From Streptomyces sp. H39-S7 (GTDB lineage Bacteria > Actinomycetota > Actinomycetes > Streptomycetales > Streptomycetaceae): DNA of 64,000 nucleotides. The stretch is taken from the NCBI RefSeq assembly GCF_027158205.1, contig NZ_JAPVLU010000007.1, forward strand, positions 174,486 through 238,485, given 5' to 3'. The notes under the pieces are model-generated. The model saw only the letters and a program-made list of their open reading frames with translations, ran no database searches and had not been told where the DNA came from. This document shows, piece by piece, positions 26,573-34,672 of the stretch. A program made the position numbers and the translations under genes. Positions within the stretch are counted from its first letter, which is position 1. Every line of letters begins with the position of its first letter.

Positions 26573-28636
26573 ATGCCGAGGCACCCCACCCCTCGCCGCT
26601 TCACCCCGAGAGCCCTGATCGCCGCAGGAGCGGTCACGGCCACCGCTGCCGGACTGCTCGTGGCCGTCGCCGGAACGGGCAGTGCCGCACCCGTACTGCT
26701 CAGCCAGGGCAAGCCCGCCACCTCGTCGTCCGACGGCGGCACCGGATACGCCGCGAAACTCGCGTTCGACGGCGACACCGCGACGCGCTGGGCGAGTGTC
26801 AAGAACGTCGACCCCCAGTGGATCAGAGTCGATCTGGGCGCGACCGCCGCGATCAGCTCGGTCAAGCTGATCTGGGACCTGTCCTGCGCCACCGCGTACA
26901 AGGTCGAGTTCTCGACGGACGGCACCACCTGGAAGAGCGTCTATTCGACCAGTGCGGGCGACGGCGGCACCGACGACCTCGCGGTCACCGGCACCGCCCG
27001 CTACGTCCGGACCACCGGCACGGCGCGCTGCCGCTCCACGATGGGCTACTCGCTGCAGGAGTTCCAGGTCTTCGGCGGCGGCAGCGCCGATACCCAGCCG
27101 CCCACCACCCCGGGCAGCCTGCACTCCACCGGTACGACGCCGACCAGCGCCGCGCTCGCCTGGAACGCCTCGACGGACGACACGGCCGTCACGGCGTACG
27201 ACATCTACAACGACGGCAACAAGATCGCGGAGGCGGCCGGCAGCGCCACCACCAAGAACGTCACCGGGCTGACCCCCAACACCGCCTACCGCTTCACCGT
27301 CTTCGCACGTGACGCCGCGGGCAATGTCTCCCAGGCCAGCAACCTGGCCACCGTCAGCACCCCGCCCAGCTCCGACACGCAGCCGCCCACCGCGCCCACC
27401 GGACTCGCCGTCACCGGGACGACCTCCGGCAGCGCCTCCCTCAAGTGGGCGGCCGCGACCGACGACACGGGCGTGACCGGCTACGACATCTACAACGGCA
27501 CGGACGTCATCCTGCCCGGCGTCACCGGCACCACCGCAACGGTCTCCGGACTCGCGGCCGACACTTCGTACACCTTCACCGTGAAGGCCAAGGACGCGGC
27601 GGGCAATGTCTCGCCGGCCAGCAACCAGGTCACGGCGAAGACCCTGCCCGACAGTGGCAGCGACAAGACCCCGTCCAGCATCAAGACCGTCTCCACCGGC
27701 TGGACGATCCCCTGGGGCATGAGCTGGCTGCCCGACGGCTCCGCGCTCATCACCGAGCGCGACTCGTTCAAGGTCTTCAAGCTCACCCAGGCCGGAGCGA
27801 AGACCCAGATCGGCACCGTGCCGAACGCCGTCACCACCGGTGGCGAGGGCGGCCTGCTCGGTATCGCGGTCTCGCCAAACTGGAGCAGCGACCACTACGT
27901 CTACATCATGCACAGCGCCTCGGAAGGCAACCGGATCGTCCGGATGACCTATGACGGCTCGACGCTGAACGGCTACACCCAGCTGGTCGGCGGCATCAAG
28001 AAGAACAAGTACCACAACGGCGGGCGCCTCAAGTTCGGCCCCGACGGCTACCTCTACGCCACCACGGGCGAGGCCCAGACCCCGGACCTCGCGCAGGACA
28101 AGAACTCCCTCAACGGCAAGATCCTGCGGATGACCACCGCGGGCAAGGCCGCCCCCGGCAACCCGTTCGGGACCCTCATCTACTCCTACGGTCACCGCAA
28201 CCCGCAGGGCATCACCTGGGACCCGCAGGGCCGCCTTTGGGAGGCCGAGTTCGGCAATTCCACGTATGACGAACTGAATCTGATCACTCCGGGCGCCAAC
28301 TACGGCTGGCCCACCTGCGAAGGCAAGTGCTCCACTTCCGGAATGACCAACCCCAAGGTCCAGTGGCCGGTCACCCAGGCGTCGCCCAGTGCCATCGCCT
28401 ACTCCGACGGCGCCATCTACATGGCGGCGCTCAAGGGCCAGCGGCTGTGGCGCGTCCCGGTCAGCGGGACCACCGCGGGCACCCCGGCCGCGTACTACGT
28501 CAACCAGTACGGCCGGCTGCGGACCGTCGAGAAGATCCCCGGCAAGAGCGCGCTGTGGCTCTCCACGACCAACTGCGACAACAACGGCAACGCCGCGGAC
28601 GGCGCGGACAAGGTCTTCCAGATCGAGCTGAAGTAG
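26573..28636 (+). CDS. Secreted PQQ-type sugar dehydrogenase with discoidin and fibronectin III domains
   Basis: A 687-residue exported modular protein. The signal peptide ends near GTGSAAP. Residues about 40-170 form an F5/8 type C (discoidin, CBM32-like) domain (KPATSSSDGGTGYAAKLAFD, then IRVDLGA). Two fibronectin III modules follow (SAALAWNASTDDTAVTAYDI and SASLKWAAATDDTGVTGYDI). The C-terminal ~340 residues are a six-bladed glucose/sorbosone dehydrogenase domain (IPWGMSWLPDGSALITER, GGLLGIAVSP, NGGRLKFGPDGYLY, GHRNPQGITWDP). Such enzymes oxidise aldoses with PQQ; carbohydrate-binding modules suggest action on polysaccharide-bound or released sugars outside the cell. A terminator follows at 28686-28716. 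Confidence 0.9.
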   Translation: MPRHPTPRRFTPRALIAAGAVTATAAGLLVAVAGTGSAAPVLLSQGKPATSSSDGGTGYAAKLAFDGDTATRWASVKNVDPQWIRVDLGATAAISSVKLIWDLSCATAYKVEFSTDGTTWKSVYSTSAGDGGTDDLAVTGTARYVRTTGTARCRSTMGYSLQEFQVFGGGSADTQPPTTPGSLHSTGTTPTSAALAWNASTDDTAVTAYDIYNDGNKIAEAAGSATTKNVTGLTPNTAYRFTVFARDAAGNVSQASNLATVSTPPSSDTQPPTAPTGLAVTGTTSGSASLKWAAATDDTGVTGYDIYNGTDVILPGVTGTTATVSGLAADTSYTFTVKAKDAAGNVSPASNQVTAKTLPDSGSDKTPSSIKTVSTGWTIPWGMSWLPDGSALITERDSFKVFKLTQAGAKTQIGTVPNAVTTGGEGGLLGIAVSPNWSSDHYVYIMHSASEGNRIVRMTYDGSTLNGYTQLVGGIKKNKYHNGGRLKFGPDGYLYATTGEAQTPDLAQDKNSLNGKILRMTTAGKAAPGNPFGTLIYSYGHRNPQGITWDPQGRLWEAEFGNSTYDELNLITPGANYGWPTCEGKCSTSGMTNPKVQWPVTQASPSAIAYSDGAIYMAALKGQRLWRVPVSGTTAGTPAAYYVNQYGRLRTVEKIPGKSALWLSTTNCDNNGNAADGADKVFQIELK

Positions 28637-28980
28637 CGCGCACGCGCCAACCGGGCCGGGGCCGTGAGGCGCCCGGCCGCAGACCGCCGGGCGGGGAGCA
28701 GGGGGCCCCGCCCGGCTTCGCGTTTCCCCGGGCGCGGCGGGCGCGTCACCCCTTTGGCGGTCGGACCGGGTGAACTCCTTCACGGACTGTTCGACCCGCG
28801 GGCCCCCGCACTTTCCGCGCACTGGGCATGAATTGAGGCAGTGGCGGGAACGCGCACACCCCGCGCGGCAGCCGGTCGTGCGGGAGACCGGGTGCCGGGA
28901 CACGCTTACGCTGGGCGGACCGTCGCATCGCCGTTACCCGGTCGTTGCCGTATCGAGACCATCTGCACCGAGGAGGGGCC
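28637..28980. other. Intergenic region with terminator, no gene seen
   Basis: The 344 bases hold the terminator at 28686-28716 and the presumed promoter of the following membrane-protein gene, whose ribosome site (GAGGAGGGG) ends this stretch. Open frames here lack coding character. Confidence 0.5.
28686..28716 (+). terminator. Hairpin terminator after secreted dehydrogenase gene
   Basis: An 11-bp perfect GC-rich stem (28686-28696 with 28706-28716) around a 9-base loop, 50 bp after the stop codon. Confidence 0.7.
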
Positions 28981-29961
28981 ATGTCACTTGCCCAGGTCGA
29001 ACGGGTCAAGTGGCAGCCGGGGTGGCAGCGGACCTCGGTACGGTCCATCGCCGTCCTGATCCCGCTGCTCGCCCTCGCGGTCCTCGCGGGCCGCAAGTGG
29101 TCCCTCATCGGCTCCAGCGCCGACCAGCTCGGTGCCGCCGACCGCCAGTGGCTGGCCGTCGCGGCGGCCGCCGCCGTCATGACCTGGATCTGCTCGGCCA
29201 CCGCCCAGCAGGGCGCGGTGGTGGAGTCGCTGCCTCCCGGACGGCTGCTCGCCACCCAGTTCGCCGCGTCCGCCGCCAACCACCTGCTGCCGGCCGGGGT
29301 CGGCGGCAACGCCGTCAACCTGCGGTTCCTGCTCCGCCGCGGACTGCCGCCCGGCCGCTCGGCCGCCGCGCTCGCGGTGCGCGCCGTGGCCGCCGCGGTG
29401 GTGCGCGTCGCCATGCTCCTGATACTGCTCGCCGTCTTCCCGCACGCCCTCAAGGTCGACCGGGTCGCGCCGACCGGCCCCGCCCACCCCTTCCTCATCG
29501 TCTCGGTGGTGGCGGGCTGCGCCCTGGGCGCCGCCGTGCTGCTGCTCCTTGCGCGCCGGGTCCGGCAGCGCGTGCGCGCCTTCTTCGGCACCGTGGCGGT
29601 CGACGTGCGGGCGCTGCACTGCAAGTCCGCGCGGGTCGCGGCCCTGTGGGGCGGATCGCTGGCCTTCCCGGTGATGCACGCCGCCGTGCTGGTGGCGGTG
29701 ATCCAGGCGCTGAACGCTCCCGTGCCGGTCAGCGGAGTCGTCCTCGCGTACCTCTTCGCGAGCACCGCCGCCGCCTGGCTGCCCGCCCCCGGCGGCCTCG
29801 GTTCCCTCGACGCCGCCCTCGCCTTCACCCTGGTGACCGCCGGCGCCTCCGCCGTCATGGCCACGTCGGCCGTCCTCGGCTACCGGCTCGTGACGGTCTG
29901 GCTGCCCCTGATCCCCGGCGTCCTGGTACTCGCCGCGCTGGTACGGCGCCGCGTGCTCTGA
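28981..29961 (+). CDS. Flippase-like integral membrane protein (lysylphosphatidylglycerol synthase TM family)
   Basis: A 326-residue membrane protein with about eight hydrophobic helices and the family landmarks NHLLPAGVGGNAVNLRFLLRRG and YLFASTAAAWLPAPGGLGSLDAAL. These belong to the UPF0104/LPG-synthase transmembrane family, whose members move lipid-linked or aminoacylated lipids or act as flippases. The catalytic LPG-synthase domain itself is missing, so a transport role is more likely than lipid lysylation. GAGGAGG precedes the start. It lies 43 bp before the response-regulator gene and may be co-transcribed with it. Confidence 0.8.
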   Translation: MSLAQVERVKWQPGWQRTSVRSIAVLIPLLALAVLAGRKWSLIGSSADQLGAADRQWLAVAAAAAVMTWICSATAQQGAVVESLPPGRLLATQFAASAANHLLPAGVGGNAVNLRFLLRRGLPPGRSAAALAVRAVAAAVVRVAMLLILLAVFPHALKVDRVAPTGPAHPFLIVSVVAGCALGAAVLLLLARRVRQRVRAFFGTVAVDVRALHCKSARVAALWGGSLAFPVMHAAVLVAVIQALNAPVPVSGVVLAYLFASTAAAWLPAPGGLGSLDAALAFTLVTAGASAVMATSAVLGYRLVTVWLPLIPGVLVLAALVRRRVL

Positions 29962-30004
29962 GCCCCTGCGGGGCCGGGGACGGCCGGGAGTAGGGTGCCT
30001 CCTC

Positions 30005-30727
30005 ATGGGGGAAGCACGGGGCGACGCGGCAGGCCGGGGGCGGGTCCTCGTCGTCGACGACGACGCGGCGATCCGCCGTTCGCTCGGCCGCGGACTGCGC
30101 CTGGACGGCTTCCGCGTCACCGAGGCGGACGGCGGGCGGGCGGCGCTCGCCGGGGTGCGGGACGACCCGCCGGACGTGGTGGTGCTGGACATCTCCCTGC
30201 CGGACATCAGCGGCATCGAGGTGTGCCGGACGCTGCGCGAGGACGGCAGCGACCTGCCCGTGCTGATGCTGTCGGCGCTGGACGAGGTGGCCGACCGGGT
30301 CGCCGGGCTGCAGGCGGGCGGCGACGACTACCTCGTCAAGCCGTTCGCCCTCGACGAGCTGGTGCTGCGGCTGCACGCGCTGCTGCGCCGCCGCCCGCCC
30401 CGGCCCGCCGACACCGTGCGCGCCGGCGGGCTGCTTCTCGACCCGGCGGCCCGCACCGCGCACCTGGACGGCGCCGAGCTGCACCTCACCCGCCGTGAGT
30501 TCGAGCTGTTGGAGATCCTGGCCCGCAACGCGGGGATCGTGCTCACCCGCGACCAGCTGCTCGACCGGGTCTGGGGGTACGACTTCGAGGTGCGGACCGA
30601 CGCCGTCGACACCTTCGTCAGCTATCTGCGCCGCAAACTGGAGGCCGGCGGCCGGTCGAGGATCCTGCACACCGTGCGCGGTGTCGGCTTCGTGCTGCGC
30701 GACAGCCCGGCGGACGGCCGGCGATGA
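30005..30727 (+). CDS. OmpR-family response regulator
   Basis: A 240-residue two-component regulator. The receiver domain has the acidic pair VVDDD at the start, the phospho-acceptor Asp in VVVLDISLPD near residue 62 and Lys in YLVKPF. A winged-helix DNA-binding domain follows (LTRREFELLEILARN, then DTFVSYLRRKLE, then HTVRGVGFVL). Its stop overlaps the kinase start (ATGA), so the pair is coupled. It probably controls its own operon, which ends with two small exported proteins. Confidence 0.93.
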   Translation: MGEARGDAAGRGRVLVVDDDAAIRRSLGRGLRLDGFRVTEADGGRAALAGVRDDPPDVVVLDISLPDISGIEVCRTLREDGSDLPVLMLSALDEVADRVAGLQAGGDDYLVKPFALDELVLRLHALLRRRPPRPADTVRAGGLLLDPAARTAHLDGAELHLTRREFELLEILARNAGIVLTRDQLLDRVWGYDFEVRTDAVDTFVSYLRRKLEAGGRSRILHTVRGVGFVLRDSPADGRR

Positions 30728-32208
30728 CCCTGCGGCTCTCGACGCGGATCGCGATAGCCGTCGGCGTGCTCGTTCCGCTCCTCGTGCTCGCGTCGGGCTG
30801 GCTGCTGGTGCGGCTGGTCGCGAACGACCTGCACGCCCAGGCCGACGCCCATCTGCGGGAGCGCGCGGCGGCGATGGCGCAGGACGCCCGCAACCTGCTG
30901 CGCGTCACCGCGGCGGACCGGTCGGCCGCCGCCGAGCAGGCCAAGGAGAAGCGGCTGTTCACCTCGGCGCTGGACGTCGGCATCCGGCTCGTCGGCCCGG
31001 ACGGCACCGTGTCCGGCGGCCCGCAGCCCGGCCCGTCCTTCACGCTGCCCGCCGACGCTTCCCGTCCCGCCACGGTCCGCGACGGGCAGCGCGGCTGGCG
31101 GGTGCTGTCGGTGCCGGTGGTCTCCAAGCGCCCGGCGGCGACCGGCACCCTCTGGGTCTTCTCGCCGGACACCGCGAGCCAGTCGCAGATCCAGCTCGTG
31201 CGGCGGCGGGTGGTGACGGTGGCCCTGCTCGGCGCACCCCTGGCCGCGGCCGTCACCTGGCTCGCCGCCACCGCCGCCGTCCGCCCGCTGCGCCGGCTCC
31301 AACGGCGGGCCGCGGGGCTCGACCCGGACACCAGCGCGGTCCGGCTCGACCACGAACCATCCCGGATCACGGAGGTCGACGACCTGGCGCGGACGCTGCG
31401 GACGGTGCTGTCCCGCTACGACGAACAGGCCGCGCGCACCGCCGAGGCGCTCGCCACGGCCCGTTCCTTCTCCGCCGCGGCCTCGCACGAACTGCGGACC
31501 CCGCTGATGAGCATGCGCATCGACCTGGACGTCCTGGGCGGCCATCCGGATCTCGACCCCGCCGAGCGCGCCGAGATCGTGGCCGACCTCAGCCGGGAGC
31601 ACGCCCGGCTGCTCGACCTGCTGGTGATGCTCCGGGCGCTGGCCCAGGGCGACCTGGTGGAGGCCGACGCGTTCGGTCCCGTCGACCTCGCCGAGGTGGT
31701 GGAGTCCGCTGCCGCGGCGCTGCGCGGCAGCCGGTCGGGAACGGCGCCGACCGTGCGGAGCGGGCCCGGGCTCGTGGTCCACGGATGGGAGCCGGGGCTC
31801 CGCTCGGCCGTCGACAACCTGCTGGTGAACGCGTTGACGCACGGGGGCGGCGCCGTCGACGTGACGCTGCGCGCCGAACGGGAGGCGGTGGTGCTCACCG
31901 TGGACGACGACGGGCCCGGCGTGCCGCCGGAGTCCCGCCAGCGGGTCTTCGAGCGCTTCCGGCGCGGACCCGACAGCCCCGGGTCCGGCCTCGGTCTGAC
32001 CCTCGTCGCCCAGCAGATCGCCCTGCACCGGGGCACGATCCGCGTCGTGGACCGGCCGGGCGGCTCCGGCGGGGCCCGCTTCGAGGTGCGGCTCCCGCTG
32101 ACCGTGGCCGGCCGGCCCGGCTCCGGACTCCCGTCGCGCAGGGACTGGTTGACGGCGGAACCGGCGGACCTTCGGGGTCCACAAGGTTTCCACAAAGACC
32201 GCTCCTAG
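30724..32208 (+). CDS. Sensor histidine kinase (HAMP, HisKA, HATPase)
   Basis: A 494-residue membrane sensor. An N-terminal helix (AIAVGVLVPLLVLASGWLLV), an extracytoplasmic sensor region of about 130 residues and a second helix (VALLGAPLAAAVTWLAATAAV) lead into a HAMP linker. The phospho-accepting His is in AAASHELRTPLMSM; the ATPase has DNLLVNALTHGG, DDDGPGVP and GSGLGLTLV. It should phosphorylate the adjacent response regulator. The signal is unknown; the small secreted protein and lipoprotein downstream may be accessory factors. Confidence 0.93.
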   Translation: MTLRLSTRIAIAVGVLVPLLVLASGWLLVRLVANDLHAQADAHLRERAAAMAQDARNLLRVTAADRSAAAEQAKEKRLFTSALDVGIRLVGPDGTVSGGPQPGPSFTLPADASRPATVRDGQRGWRVLSVPVVSKRPAATGTLWVFSPDTASQSQIQLVRRRVVTVALLGAPLAAAVTWLAATAAVRPLRRLQRRAAGLDPDTSAVRLDHEPSRITEVDDLARTLRTVLSRYDEQAARTAEALATARSFSAAASHELRTPLMSMRIDLDVLGGHPDLDPAERAEIVADLSREHARLLDLLVMLRALAQGDLVEADAFGPVDLAEVVESAAAALRGSRSGTAPTVRSGPGLVVHGWEPGLRSAVDNLLVNALTHGGGAVDVTLRAEREAVVLTVDDDGPGVPPESRQRVFERFRRGPDSPGSGLGLTLVAQQIALHRGTIRVVDRPGGSGGARFEVRLPLTVAGRPGSGLPSRRDWLTAEPADLRGPQGFHKDRS

Positions 32209-32256
32209 CGTCGTCCCGCGGCCGGGCACCCTGCCCGGCCCGTCGAGGAGGACACC

Positions 32257-32649
32257 ATGCGCACCACTCGTACCACCCGGACGGCGATCGCCGCGTGCGC
32301 GGCCGTCGCCGCGCTGCTCGGCGCCGCGGGAAGCGCGGCCGCCACCCCGTCCGGGCCCCCGACCGGTGACGGCGCCGAAGCGGTCTGCAAGCGCGCCCCC
32401 AAGGCCGAGGCGCGGATCGACAAGGCGCTCGCCCGGCTCAACGGGAACGCGAGCACGAAGGGATCCGTCGCCCGGCTCACCCAGCGCGTCGCCAACGCCA
32501 AGTCGGCGGGCCACACCGAGATCGAGACCTACCTCAACAACCGGCTGACCTTCCGGAAGTCGCTGGTGCCGACGCTCCAGCAGCGCCAGAAGGACCTGAA
32601 GCCGGTCCTCACCTGGTGCCAGGCGAACCACAACGGAACCGCGAAGTGA
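32257..32649 (+). CDS. Small secreted protein, unknown function
   Basis: A 130-residue protein with a signal peptide (RTAIAACAAVAALLGAAGSAAA) and a mature region of about 95 residues that is mainly helical and basic (RIDKALARLNGN, then AHTEIETYLNNRLTFRKSLVP). Two cysteines (in AVCKRAP and LTWCQAN) could form a disulfide. GAGGAGG lies upstream. It follows the kinase by 48 bp and overlaps the lipoprotein gene by four bases, so it belongs to the two-component operon and may be its output or a periplasmic partner of the sensor. No family was recognised. Confidence 0.75.
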   Translation: MRTTRTTRTAIAACAAVAALLGAAGSAAATPSGPPTGDGAEAVCKRAPKAEARIDKALARLNGNASTKGSVARLTQRVANAKSAGHTEIETYLNNRLTFRKSLVPTLQQRQKDLKPVLTWCQANHNGTAK

Positions 32650-32858
32650 CCACGAGGCCACGCGCGGCGGCGTTCGCCGCGACCGTCCTGCTCTGCGCCG
32701 CGCTCGCCACCGGCTGCGGAGGCAAGGACGGCGCCGCCGACGGCCCGGCCACCACCCCCGCGCCGTCCGGATCGCAGCTCTCGCACCTCGACCGGGTGGT
32801 CGGCGACGCGGAATCAGCGGCGAACGCGGCGGAGTCCGACGCCGCGTCCGACAACTGA
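32646..32858 (+). CDS. Small lipoprotein
   Basis: A 70-residue protein with signal peptide and lipobox (LCAALATGC), then a short Asp/Ala/Ser-rich mature part (DRVVGDAESAANAAESDAAS). The GTG start overlaps the previous stop (GTGA), so it is translated with the small secreted protein. Function is unknown; its place at the end of a two-component operon suggests an extracytoplasmic accessory or sensing role. Confidence 0.7.
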   Translation: MTTRPRAAAFAATVLLCAALATGCGGKDGAADGPATTPAPSGSQLSHLDRVVGDAESAANAAESDAASDN

Positions 32859-32895
32859 CCGGCGGCGGACGGCTGACGTCATCGGGCGGCGGCCG

Positions 32896-34620
32896 CTACT
32901 TGGCGTCGGCGTAGCACCGCACGACGTTCGTCTCCAGCGGGAAGCGCACCGGGGTGTTGCCGAAGACCAGGTGGCGGGCCTCCTCGCCGGCTGCCGCGAT
33001 GGCGGCCTCGACGGGGCCCGCGAGGTCGGTCGGGGTGTGCACGATGATCTCGTCGTGCTGGAAGAAGACGAGCTGTGGTGCGGGGCCGATCGCGGCGAGC
33101 CGGCGCCGGGTGGCGGCGAGCATCGCCAGGGCCCAGTCCGAGGCGCTGGCCTGGATGACGAAGTTGCGGGTGAAGCGGCCCCAGGAGCGGGCGGCCCGCC
33201 GGTCCGGCGAGGAGCCGTCGTCGGAGCCCGATCCGGAAGGCGAGCTCGCGGCCGGGTCGGTGTACTCCGCGTCCAGCCACCCGGAGGACGGTGTCGGAGA
33301 GGTCCGGCCCAGCCGGGAGCGGACCACGCCGCCGCCCTCACCGATGCGGGCGGCGGATTCGACCAGGCCCATCGCGTCGGGGAACCGGCGGCGGAGCACC
33401 GCGAGGAGCTGCCCCGCCTCGCCGCTGGTCTGTCCGTACATGGCGGCCAGCAGCCCGATCTTGGCGCGGCCGCGGTCGCCGCCGAAGGCGGTGCGCGCGA
33501 TGCCCGCGTAGAGATCGCCCTCGGCCGCCGCGGCGGCCAGGCCCGTGTCGGCCGACATCGCGGCGAGCACCCGCGGCTCCAACTGCCCGGCGTCGGCGAC
33601 CACCAGCCGGTGGCCGGGGTCCGCGACCACGGCGGAGCGCAGCAGCCGGGGGATCTGCAGGGCGCCGCCGCCACGGGTCGCCCAGCGGCCGGAGACCACA
33701 CCGCCGACGACGTACTCGGCGCGGAACCTGCCGCCGCGCACCCACGACTCCCGCCAGGCCCAGCCGTGGGCGGCGTGGATCCTGGACAGCTCCTTGTAGC
33801 GCAGCAGCAGGGCCGCGGCCGGATGCCCGACCTCGCGCAGCACGTACGAGCGGGTCGACGGCAGCTGGACGCCGACCCGCGCGAAGGCGGGCAGGACCTG
33901 GGCGGGGGAGTCCGGGTTGACCGGGCTGCCGAGCGCTTCCTGGACCTGCGCGGCGAGCTCGCCCAGGAGTTTGGGGCGGGCGCCGCCCGCCGGGCGGGGG
34001 CCGAGCAGACCGATCAGCAGCTCGTCGTGCACGGCGGCGCTCCACGGCAGCCCGCCGCGGCCCATCTCGGCGGCGGCCAGCGAGCCGGCGGACTCGGCGG
34101 CGCACAGCAGCCGCATCCGCCCCGGGTGCTCGCCCTCCTGGAGCCGGCGCTGCTGCTCGGCGTGCACGGCGACGACGGCCGTCAGCGGATCGGCGTCCTG
34201 CGGCAGGTGGTGACGGTCGGCCGCGAAGAGCACCGGCTGGTCGTCGGCCGCGCCCTCCCGGGCGTCCTCGGGAACCGGCAGGTCCTTGAGCCGTGCCCAG
34301 GCGGCGCCCAGGGAGCGCGGCTGGCCGTGCCGGCCGTCGCGGCCGAGCAGCAGCGACTCGACGAGCTTCAGGTCGTGGCAGCGGGCCGGCCGCACCGGCA
34401 GCCGGTCGAGCAGCCGGGGATACAGGTCCTCGGTCGCCGCCCACACCCAGCGGGGACCGCCCGACGCCTCGCGGGCGGCGATGGCCGCGGCGAGGTCGCC
34501 CACCCGCTCGGCGGAGCCGGCCGGTACGCCCTCCTCGTCCAGCGCCAGCAGCCGCCCGCCGTGCCCCACGGGATCGGGTGCGACGGCGACGCGTGGCGCG
34601 GAGGAGGCGGGAGTGGTCAC
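32896..34620 (-). CDS. Family A DNA polymerase-like protein (PolA paralogue)
   Basis: A 574-residue protein of the actinobacterial group annotated as bifunctional 3'-5' exonuclease/DNA polymerase. The polymerase palm motif A appears as VVADAGQLEPRVLA, the O-helix as AKIGLLAAMYGQTSG and motif C as QHDEIIVHTP. The N-terminal ~180 residues are a degenerate exonuclease-like region without a clear set of acidic residues. It is much shorter than PolA and has no 5' nuclease domain, so it may serve repair rather than replication. The GTG start at 34620 is at the beginning of the coding character. It lies downstream of the acyl-CoA synthetase on the same strand, 52 bp apart. Confidence 0.85.
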   Translation of the reverse strand: MTTPASSAPRVAVAPDPVGHGGRLLALDEEGVPAGSAERVGDLAAAIAAREASGGPRWVWAATEDLYPRLLDRLPVRPARCHDLKLVESLLLGRDGRHGQPRSLGAAWARLKDLPVPEDAREGAADDQPVLFAADRHHLPQDADPLTAVVAVHAEQQRRLQEGEHPGRMRLLCAAESAGSLAAAEMGRGGLPWSAAVHDELLIGLLGPRPAGGARPKLLGELAAQVQEALGSPVNPDSPAQVLPAFARVGVQLPSTRSYVLREVGHPAAALLLRYKELSRIHAAHGWAWRESWVRGGRFRAEYVVGGVVSGRWATRGGGALQIPRLLRSAVVADPGHRLVVADAGQLEPRVLAAMSADTGLAAAAAEGDLYAGIARTAFGGDRGRAKIGLLAAMYGQTSGEAGQLLAVLRRRFPDAMGLVESAARIGEGGGVVRSRLGRTSPTPSSGWLDAEYTDPAASSPSGSGSDDGSSPDRRAARSWGRFTRNFVIQASASDWALAMLAATRRRLAAIGPAPQLVFFQHDEIIVHTPTDLAGPVEAAIAAAGEEARHLVFGNTPVRFPLETNVVRCYADAK

Positions 34621-34672
34621 GTGTCGAGCCTAGAGCGGGACACTGACATCGCACGCTCGGCGGCGCCGCCGG

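Noticed and set aside
28981..29961. Full lysylphosphatidylglycerol synthase
   Set aside because: Only the membrane part is present; the C-terminal aminoacyl-transfer domain is missing.
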